Part shown: one piece after another, positions 44,453 to 51,637 of the stretch
Layout of the letters: the number at the start of each line of letters is the position of its first letter
How positions within the stretch are numbered: the stretch's first letter is position 1
Source of the DNA: JAPPHA01 sp965221575
GTDB lineage: Bacteria; Pseudomonadota; Alphaproteobacteria; Rhodobacterales; Rhodobacteraceae
Assembly: GCA_965221575.1 (NCBI GenBank)
Contig: CBDCSM010000007.1
Coordinates: forward strand, 124,001-188,000
Length of the DNA stretch: 64,000 nt
Direction of reading: 5' to 3'
Program-made: the position numbers and the translations under genes
Notes under the pieces: generated by a model
The model's database searches: none
What the model saw: the letters and a program-made list of their open reading frames with translations, nothing else
Told to the model about the DNA's origin: nothing

Positions 44453-46783
44453 CTAACTAATGTGTTTCCGCACTTCGCTGGTTTCTCCGACATCGATGCT
44501 GTGCCCGAGCATCCACGCGGTGAACGACAGTGCCGCCTGACCATTCCAGGTGACCTCCGCACCGGGCGGACCGTCGTTCTTGCGGTTCAGGTAGCCGCCC
44601 ATTGTCGCCACGAGACGGAACGCCTGTCCGAGGTCCCCGGGCGGCGGCAGCTTCCGCACGCGCGAGAAGTCCGTCAGCAGTGCCAGTTCGATATCGGTGA
44701 ATGCGGTTGTGGCCGGAAGTTCCGGTTCCTTTCGGGCCAGGTGGGTGAGGGTGGCGATGCGCCAGGCGATCACTGCGTTGATCGCCACCGCCCGTTCGAT
44801 GCGCGGGCCTGTGCGATGGGCGATCGTCTCCACCTTGCATCCCGATTTCAGGATCCGGTGCCAATCCTCGATCCGCCACCTCAGGCCGTAGAGCCGGACC
44901 ACTTCGCGGGCCTGGTGCAGGCCGGTGACCGGCAGTGTCGTCAGCAGGATCCAGGATACCGGCTCCGACCCGTCGTCGGGGACATCCACCTCCCCGACAT
45001 GGACCGCGTTCAGTGTCAGTGGTTCCGGGCCGAAGCGCGCCTTCTCCTTCGCCGGGGGCGGCACCGCCAACTCCAGCCAGCGCAGGCTTACCCGGGCCGT
45101 GCGCCGCGCCCGCCCGGCGAAGGCCTTCTGTCCACGTGCGGAGTTGCGTGCCGACTGCCGTTCCACCGTCATGGTGAACTGTCCGGACTCCGGGGCCGCG
45201 CGCACCCGCGCGAACAGCTTTGGCCGGCCGCGCCCGAGACTGCGGTCATCTTGCGCCCGCACCAGCAGCGACAGGCGGCGACAGCCCGTCGCACGGTGTT
45301 GGTGGAACACGTCGAACATGTCGCCTTCGCGGTCCATCACCGCGACGGCTTTCACCCTGTCGAGCTCCTTCACCGCCGCAGCACTGTGACGCAGGCCGCG
45401 CAGCCACCGACCGGTCTTGCGCTCCTCGACCGGACGGCCCTGTTCGGGGGCGCCGTCCGGCGCGTCGAACTCGAGATTGACCACCCCCAGGGGAACCCCG
45501 TCGCCGCTCACGGCGAAGGTCGTGTGCAGGTGCAGGCCCGCCGTCCCCGAAGAACCCCTGTTGCGGCCGATCGTCCCGAGACCTTCACAGCCATGGTGGG
45601 TCGCGAAGTTCAGGTCGGTGCCGTCCTGGACCAGGAGCGACAGGCGCTGGCCCTGCATCCGCCGCAGCGTCCGTTGGCGATGGCCCGCGATAATGGTGGA
45701 GGCAGAGACCGCATCGTAGTCCGGGTGCTCGATCATCCTGTAGTACCCCTTCACCGTCGCCTCGCAGCCGGTCGCAGCCGCGAAGAATGTCCGCGTCGGC
45801 GACCGGGCCTGGATCTCCGCGCTCCGCACCAGGCGCTGCGTCAGCCGGGCATCACCCAATGGCGCCGCACCGAATTCGTTCTCCGCCCAGCGCGCGCTGT
45901 CAAGGCCGTCCCCGGGCTTCAGCACGCGCCGCGCACCCAGGCACGCGTCCCAGTCCGCCGCCAGTGGCCGGACCAGGATGCGTTTCGCCGGTTCCGCAAC
46001 CCCGTCACGAAGGCGGCGACCCGAGGTGTGGCCGACACAGCGCCAGCCGGCCGCCAGGAAACAGCTGCCCCGGTATTCCGGTGCAACAAAGGTCTCGGCC
46101 AGAACCGGACGGATACCATAAACCGCCGCGAAGTCCGCGCCCACCCGCCGCGCCGCCATGCCCAGAACCCGCGATGCAAGGTAACGGACGGAAACCGACG
46201 GACGGATCAGAAACCGTACCAAACCGATCACCCGCTCAAGATGACGCTCACGGTGCGCATCGTCCCAGCCAAGCCAGTCATCCCGCGCCGCAAGAACCCG
46301 CGTCGCCGGGGCAAAGAGAAGACCACCGAGCCAGCCATGTGGCGAGCCGACCAGGTAGCGAAGCTGGCGACCAACGTGAAGCCGCGCACCGCGGGGATGC
46401 TCGCTTGCCATCAGCTCGTTGAACACCGGGCGAAGGTCCGCACAGGTGACACGGACAAGCTCAAGACCCGCGATCGCGCCGGCAGAGGCCGGAAGACCCG
46501 CCGGAGCCGGAACCGCCTCCTGCAAACGGGCAACCCTGCCGCGACCCCCGCCGCGCCGCGGCGCAGGAAGAACGATCTTCCCGTCCCTCTCAAGACGGCG
46601 AAGCACAGCGAGGCAACCGGTGACCTTTGGCGCGCCGGAAGGATCAACAAAGCCGAACGCACGGCAGACCCTGCGGCCAACCTCGGTACGCGAGGAACCG
46701 CCGGAACCGGCCAGAATCGCCGACAGCCGCTTCAGTCCCTCCGGCGAAGACAGGGAGCAGGGTATCGAAACAAACCCATCCAT
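44453..46783 (-). CDS. IS4/Tn5-like transposase with N-terminal DUF4338 (DruA-like) domain
   Basis: 776 residues, far longer than the usual 450-480 for IS4/Tn5-type transposases. Residues about 1-90 form a winged-helix-like region. Residues about 105-270 match DUF4338 as found in DruA (LRPVFNELMASEHPRG, GRQLRYLVGS, VLGMAARRVGADF, ETFVAPEYRGSCFLAAGW). From about residue 300 a Tn5-like DDE transposase follows: WAENEFGAAPLGDARLTQRL, LSLLVQDGTDLNF (first Asp), VAVMDREGDMFD (second Asp) and YGLRWRIEDWHRILKSGCKV (Glu). The whole reading frame is intact. Element ends and target duplication could not be found. Confidence 0.85.
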   Translation of the reverse strand: MDGFVSIPCSLSSPEGLKRLSAILAGSGGSSRTEVGRRVCRAFGFVDPSGAPKVTGCLAVLRRLERDGKIVLPAPRRGGGRGRVARLQEAVPAPAGLPASAGAIAGLELVRVTCADLRPVFNELMASEHPRGARLHVGRQLRYLVGSPHGWLGGLLFAPATRVLAARDDWLGWDDAHRERHLERVIGLVRFLIRPSVSVRYLASRVLGMAARRVGADFAAVYGIRPVLAETFVAPEYRGSCFLAAGWRCVGHTSGRRLRDGVAEPAKRILVRPLAADWDACLGARRVLKPGDGLDSARWAENEFGAAPLGDARLTQRLVRSAEIQARSPTRTFFAAATGCEATVKGYYRMIEHPDYDAVSASTIIAGHRQRTLRRMQGQRLSLLVQDGTDLNFATHHGCEGLGTIGRNRGSSGTAGLHLHTTFAVSGDGVPLGVVNLEFDAPDGAPEQGRPVEERKTGRWLRGLRHSAAAVKELDRVKAVAVMDREGDMFDVFHQHRATGCRRLSLLVRAQDDRSLGRGRPKLFARVRAAPESGQFTMTVERQSARNSARGQKAFAGRARRTARVSLRWLELAVPPPAKEKARFGPEPLTLNAVHVGEVDVPDDGSEPVSWILLTTLPVTGLHQAREVVRLYGLRWRIEDWHRILKSGCKVETIAHRTGPRIERAVAINAVIAWRIATLTHLARKEPELPATTAFTDIELALLTDFSRVRKLPPPGDLGQAFRLVATMGGYLNRKNDGPPGAEVTWNGQAALSFTAWMLGHSIDVGETSEVRKHIS

Positions 46784-47071
46784 ACCCTCCCGTTAGCACA
46801 ACGGAATCAGCAAGTCGAGCACGAAATGTGTCCCATGGGCAGCCCGCGCCAGTTCAGACGCGCCCGCCGTGGCGGCCCGCAAACCCTTGAAAAACCGAAA
46901 ACCCGGAGGCCACTAAACGGAAATCCAAAATTGATAATCAATGGTTTTTAGCAAGAAAAATTTTCATGTTGTGGTCATCCTGAAGTGCTACGATTCTGAT
47001 GAGCTACAAGGACATCATCACATCAGGGAGTATGGCAATTGCCAAAGACAATTGAAACGTCAGGCGGAGCC

Positions 47072-47311
47072 ATGACCGCTTCTGAGCTTCGCGACCAGAT
47101 CCTGGCGAAAGCGGCGGACAATGACGTATTCCGTGCGAGGCTGCTGGAGGATCCAAGAGAAGTATTGCGTAGCGACTACGACATCGTCTTGCCTGAACAG
47201 TTGAATCTTCACGTCCACGAGGAAGACGCGACGAACGCCCATCTTGTTCTCCCGCGTTCGAAGAAACTCACCGAGGCCGAGTTGAGCGTCGCCGCCGGAG
47301 CCTACTACTGA
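47072..47311 (+). CDS. NHLP-family leader peptide precursor with minimal core
   Basis: 79 residues from ATG 47072, close to GGCGGAG; a TTG at 47039 is a weaker alternative. It matches the nitrile-hydratase-like leader peptide pattern: AADNDVFRARLLEDPREVL, then IVLPEQLNLHVHEEDATN, then HLVLPRSKKLTEAEL. It ends SVAAGAYY. Typical NHLP precursors place the core after a GG/GA-type site, and here only AYY would remain. NHLPs are leaders for ribosomal peptides exported by NHLM transporters, whose genes follow at once. The tiny core suggests a carrier or scaffold role or C-terminal extension by other enzymes; that is inference. Confidence 0.9.
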   Translation: MTASELRDQILAKAADNDVFRARLLEDPREVLRSDYDIVLPEQLNLHVHEEDATNAHLVLPRSKKLTEAELSVAAGAYY

Positions 47312-47403
47312 CCGCCGCCAAGGATGTGATCATCCTTCTTTTCCGGGTCCATGGGAGTGTCGCGAGGCGTTGACCGGTTGCGCACGGGAATCGAGCAACT
47401 GCA

Positions 47404-48498
47404 TTGAAGAGATCCCGGTCCACACCCGTCTTGTGGAGCGAGTCCATCGAAGACGGCGACATGGCGACTTTCGCCGACGTCCTGCGCTTGGCCCGTTCCT
47501 CAATTCCCAAAACGCTCATAGGTGAACATGGCTGGGCGCGGATGATCGCCCGAGCCAGCAGAATACCTCTCTCCGCCGCCGACACCGTTTTCGGGATCGA
47601 GAGCCGGCTGGACGGCTTGAAAGTTGCTGGCGACCTTTCGGTAATGGCGGTCCCGAACAGCCATCTTGCCGATGCACTCGTGCATGAGGGTTCGCCGAAA
47701 TGCCCTCGGGCAGCCCAACTGGCGCGCTTCCTGTCAGAACTGAAAAAAAACAAGAGGGCATCACCGTTCGCAACCAAGATCAACTCGGTCATACTGGAAT
47801 ACGACATTGCCGAAGTGGAAGGCTTTCCCGCCCCAGGAGTGTTTTTGTGCAGTGCCGACGAAGCCGGGTATGCCGACTCGGCGACGCCGATCTCGGCGCT
47901 CGCGGCTGCCACGGGCTGGGAAGGATTGACGACCGAACTGAAAGGGATCGATAAAGTTCTCGGCTCCCTGCCTCCAGGTGCGGCAGTGCGCTGGGTCGGC
48001 GCGTTTCCGGACCGGATACAGCGCGCTCTGCGAATTGCGGTACGCGGTCTCGGCAACCGCAGCTCGGCCTTCCTTTCCCGCGTCGGCTGGCCCGGAAACG
48101 CGGCGCTGATCGATGGGATCGTGTCGGCATTCCACGACTGCGGAATCAACAACCATGTCCTCGCGCTCAACCAGGTGAACGGCAACATAACTCCCGGAAT
48201 CGGTTTGGAATTGTCAAGGATTGGGAGTCCCAAAGGCGATTGGAAGAGTGTGCTGGACATGATGGCGGGCAGGAACTGGTGCCTGCGGGACAAGGCATCC
48301 GCACTCAGCCAAGTGACCGGTAGCGAGAGGATATTCACCCGCAGCGATGTCTGGGAGCTTCATTGTGGAATCCACCACGTCAAACTTGCGGTTTCCGGGT
48401 GCGATGACCGCGCCCCGGTACGGTGGATTGCAAAGGGCTACATCGGTTGCGTCCTCCGCCCGATGTTTCGGTCCGAAAGCCGAGGAGGCGATCCTTGA
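47404..48498 (+). CDS. Unknown NHLP-linked protein, paralogue A
   Basis: Up to 364 residues from TTG 47404; ATG 47461 (MATFADVLRLARSSIPK) is a plausible alternative. I cannot name the family. It is paralogous to the 54577-55677 protein: GWARM-A/L--A near the start, LEYD in the middle, a strand of the form PDR-x-R-A, then GIGLELS, W-x-LL/VL, LC--K--ALS and a C-terminal GI-HVKL followed by AKGY/AKAY. There are no transmembrane helices and no obvious metal or nucleotide motif. It lies between the leader gene and the exporter genes, overlapping the next gene by four bases, so it probably acts on the peptide or its cargo. Confidence 0.75.
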   Translation: MKRSRSTPVLWSESIEDGDMATFADVLRLARSSIPKTLIGEHGWARMIARASRIPLSAADTVFGIESRLDGLKVAGDLSVMAVPNSHLADALVHEGSPKCPRAAQLARFLSELKKNKRASPFATKINSVILEYDIAEVEGFPAPGVFLCSADEAGYADSATPISALAAATGWEGLTTELKGIDKVLGSLPPGAAVRWVGAFPDRIQRALRIAVRGLGNRSSAFLSRVGWPGNAALIDGIVSAFHDCGINNHVLALNQVNGNITPGIGLELSRIGSPKGDWKSVLDMMAGRNWCLRDKASALSQVTGSERIFTRSDVWELHCGIHHVKLAVSGCDDRAPVRWIAKGYIGCVLRPMFRSESRGGDP

Positions 48499-49400
48499 CC
48501 GAATTCGGCAACAGTCGGTTTCGCAAGAGTGCGATTGACCGCTACTTCCAGCCGGAATCGCTGGACGATCGAGCGGAATTGACCGCGCGGCGGGAATGGA
48601 TGGTGCTCGCCGCCCTCGGGCTGGCCCTTGCGGCAATCGCACTATGGGGCGCGTTCGCCAGCGTGGAGCGGACGGTGGGAACCGACGGCGTTCTGGTGCT
48701 TGCAGGCGAGCGGCACTCAATCCGGTCCGGCAGCCCGGGAGTGGTCACGGACATCGAGTCGCCGGCCGGAGAACGGGTTGCGACTGGTCAGACTGTCGTC
48801 CGGACGGACGCTGTCGGCTTCGAGCAGCTCACTCGCCTCGCGGATGAATCCTCCCGCCTTCTGGAAAGAGAGGTCGAGAACTCAACCCAAGCCGGCCGGG
48901 ATGAAGCGTTACGATTGCTGGATCGGGCACAAACCCTGCTCGAACGGCTCGAAGCACTGAGAGTGGAAAACGAGGTTGTAAGCCCGGGAACCGGTTTGAT
49001 CACCGCTATTCTGGTCGCGCCGGGACAGGTGATCCCTGCGGGAGCACCCGTTGCCGAGATCGTGTTCGGCGATGCCGATCGACTGGAGGTAGTCGCCTTC
49101 CTTCCCCGGGAGGACGCCCGGCGAATCGATGCCGGGATGACCGCGAGGGTGATGGCCGAAACGTCCGAAGGCGCCAAGACGTTCCCGGCCAGGCTTGCCG
49201 AATTCACGCCGCACCCCGAACAACCTCCCGGTTGGATCGCGCGGATGCATTCTGAAACGGCGGTTCCAGAGCGTGGCGTCGCGATCCGCTTGACCTTTCC
49301 GCCTTCCCTTGAACTCGAAGCCATTCAGGATGGCACACCATGCCGGATCGAAATCGTGATTGAACGGGTTGCGCCGTTCATGCTGCTGTTCAAGCGCTGA
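48495..49400 (+). CDS. NHLM secretion system membrane-fusion protein
   Basis: 301 residues from TTG 48495. The start lies in a TTGA overlap with the preceding stop and is preceded by GAGGAGG. One N-terminal membrane helix (MVLAALGLALAAIALWGAF) is followed by a biotinyl-lipoyl-like half (GVVTDIESPAGERVATGQ), a coiled coil, and the second half (VSPGTGLITAILVAPGQVIP). This is the HlyD/periplasmic-adaptor architecture of the NHLM exporter. It would link the inner-membrane ABC transporter to the outer membrane. No outer-membrane channel gene is present in the window. Confidence 0.88.
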   Translation: MTEFGNSRFRKSAIDRYFQPESLDDRAELTARREWMVLAALGLALAAIALWGAFASVERTVGTDGVLVLAGERHSIRSGSPGVVTDIESPAGERVATGQTVVRTDAVGFEQLTRLADESSRLLEREVENSTQAGRDEALRLLDRAQTLLERLEALRVENEVVSPGTGLITAILVAPGQVIPAGAPVAEIVFGDADRLEVVAFLPREDARRIDAGMTARVMAETSEGAKTFPARLAEFTPHPEQPPGWIARMHSETAVPERGVAIRLTFPPSLELEAIQDGTPCRIEIVIERVAPFMLLFKR

Positions 49401-49435
49401 CCGAAACGCTTGATGGTTTTGACCGGAACCGTCCA

Positions 49436-51637
49436 ATGAACGCCACCGGAATGAGCGAAAGGATCGGGCGCCTTTTCAAGCGCCGTATGCGTACGCCGCT
49501 GGTGCTTCAGAGCGATGCAACCGAATGCGGTGCCGCCTGCCTTGCCTCGGTGCTTCGTCACCACGGAAATTGGGTTACGCTTGAAGAAATGCGCGAAGTT
49601 TGCGGTGCCGGGCGTGACGGTTGCTCGGCCGCCGACATCAGTCGTGCGGCGAGGCAGTACCATCTGGAGGCTACGGGCTGGAGGCAGGAACCTGAAGACC
49701 TTCCCAAGTTGCCGCTGCCGGCCATACTGCATTGGGAATTCCGGCATTTCGTTGTGCTCGAAGGTGTTGGAGACGGTCAATACTTCCTCAATGATCCGGC
49801 ACGCGGGCGGCGCGTTGTCGACGAAAAGGCCTTCGACCAGAGCTTTACCGGCGTGGCCTTGGAACTGAGTCCTACGGCCTCGTTTCGCCGCAGCCAACCT
49901 CCGCCGGGCGTACTACGCCAACTGTGGCCCTGGATGAGCGGCTTCAGGACCTCGCTCCTTTACGCCGTTTTCGCGGGACTGTTGCTTGCGGTGCCCGGCG
50001 TGGCCGCCCCTGTGCTGCTCGCTCTTTTTGTCGAAGACGTTCTGGTGGGAGGACAGAGGAACTGGGGAGCCGTCCTGGTCGGCGCGATGGCTGCTGCCGG
50101 AATGGCCGTCTACGTCCTGACCTGGCTTCGACAACGGGCGCTGCGCCGTTTGGCGATCGCGGTCGCGATCCGTCAGTCCGATCGATTCGTAGGACGACTG
50201 CTGCATCGCTCGGCCCAGTTTTTCACGCGACGCCTGATCGGCGATCTGCTGTCGAGAGTACAATCGATAGAGCAGGTCGTCGCCGTCGGCGTGCACCGGT
50301 TGGTGAGCCTGACCGTGGATCTGGTGATGGGGCTCGCTTTCCTGTCGTTGATGATTGTCTACGATGCGGCCTTGGCCGCGATCGTGTTCGTCATCGCAGT
50401 GGCGTGCGCGATTGCCTCGCGTATCACCAACCGTCACTGGAATGACGAAAGTATTGGATTTCGCAAGGAACAAGCCTCGTTGGCCGGTTCAGGATTTGCC
50501 GGTTTGCACGCTACGGAAACGCTGAGGGCGACCGCTTCCGAGGACGATTATTTTGTTCGCTGGAGCGGAAATCTGGCGCGCGAATTGAACTCCCGCCAGA
50601 GGTTTCGGGAGTTCGGGCTTCTTGCGGAAACCGTCCCGATTCTCTTCATCGGACTCGGAGGAGCGGTGGTCCTCGGGATAGGTGGACGTAAGGTTATGTC
50701 CGAAGAACTGCCTCTCGGTAGCCTGATCGCATTCTACATCCTGGCATGGAATTTCCTTCAGCCGATCGGCAGGTTCGTGCAGTTTGCGGAACTGCTGCGC
50801 ACGCTCGAAGCGGAGCTTCCGCGTCTTGACGAAATTCTGCATGGTCCGGAAGTTCAAACTGAACCGGGAGCGCGTACCGGGCCTCGCCTGGTCACCGCCA
50901 GCGGCCGACTGCGTCTGCGCGGTCATATCGAGATTCGGGATCTCCACTTCGGGTATCAGCATAATCAACCGCCGTTGATCGAGGGTTTTGGCATTGTCGT
51001 CCAGCCCGGCCAACGAATCGCAATTGTCGGGCCCAGCGGGTCGGGCAAGTCCACGCTGTCTTTGCTTGTGGCAGGTATCCTTCATCCCTGGTCGGGCGAG
51101 ATACTGTTTGACGGGATGCGCCGAGAGCAGGTTCCACGCGACGTGCTCAACGACTCCGTTTCGGTTGTCACGCAGGATTCGGCGCTCTTCGAGGGAACCT
51201 TGCGTGAAAACCTCACGCTTTGGGATCCGAACGTTCCCGATCCGCGACTGATCGCCGCCGCCCGGGACTCCGGAATTCACGATGAAATCGTGGCCCGCCC
51301 GAACGGGTTCGATTCCGAAGTGTCGGAGACCGGGCGCAATTTCAGCGCAGGCCAGCGCCAACAGTTGGAAATCGCGCGCGCGCTTGTCCCGGATCCTTCA
51401 CTGCTTGTTCTCGACGAGGCCACTGCCGCACTCGACGCGAACACCGAGAAAGAAATCTCTGATGCGATGCGCCGTCGCGGCTGCACCTGCCTGATCGTTG
51501 CCCACCGTCCGAGCGCGTTCAGAGACTGCGACCGCATCATCGTACTCGATGCCGGCCGCGTGGTTCAGGACGGTCGTCATGACGATCTTGCCGCCGACCG
51601 AAACGGTCTCTACCGGAATCTCATGAATGACTCGTGA
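49436..51637 (+). CDS. NHLM ABC transporter with C39 peptidase domain
   Basis: 733 residues. The N-terminal C39 cysteine peptidase has Cys31 (ATECGAACLAS), His104 (HFVVLEG) and Asp120 (LNDPARG), the residues that cut after double-glycine-type leader sites. A six-helix exporter domain follows (about 165-450). The ATPase has Walker A IVGPSGSGKSTLS, signature FSAGQRQQLEIARA and Walker B LLVLDEATAALD. It would cleave the NHLP leader at VAAG and export the rest. The gene overlaps the next by 11 bases. Confidence 0.93.
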   Translation: MNATGMSERIGRLFKRRMRTPLVLQSDATECGAACLASVLRHHGNWVTLEEMREVCGAGRDGCSAADISRAARQYHLEATGWRQEPEDLPKLPLPAILHWEFRHFVVLEGVGDGQYFLNDPARGRRVVDEKAFDQSFTGVALELSPTASFRRSQPPPGVLRQLWPWMSGFRTSLLYAVFAGLLLAVPGVAAPVLLALFVEDVLVGGQRNWGAVLVGAMAAAGMAVYVLTWLRQRALRRLAIAVAIRQSDRFVGRLLHRSAQFFTRRLIGDLLSRVQSIEQVVAVGVHRLVSLTVDLVMGLAFLSLMIVYDAALAAIVFVIAVACAIASRITNRHWNDESIGFRKEQASLAGSGFAGLHATETLRATASEDDYFVRWSGNLARELNSRQRFREFGLLAETVPILFIGLGGAVVLGIGGRKVMSEELPLGSLIAFYILAWNFLQPIGRFVQFAELLRTLEAELPRLDEILHGPEVQTEPGARTGPRLVTASGRLRLRGHIEIRDLHFGYQHNQPPLIEGFGIVVQPGQRIAIVGPSGSGKSTLSLLVAGILHPWSGEILFDGMRREQVPRDVLNDSVSVVTQDSALFEGTLRENLTLWDPNVPDPRLIAAARDSGIHDEIVARPNGFDSEVSETGRNFSAGQRQQLEIARALVPDPSLLVLDEATAALDANTEKEISDAMRRRGCTCLIVAHRPSAFRDCDRIIVLDAGRVVQDGRHDDLAADRNGLYRNLMNDS

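Noticed and set aside
44462..46951. Long open frame (829 codons) opposite the IS4-type transposase
   Set aside because: Antisense to an intact transposase with catalytic motifs; composition is rich in Arg, Gly and Pro without domain features.
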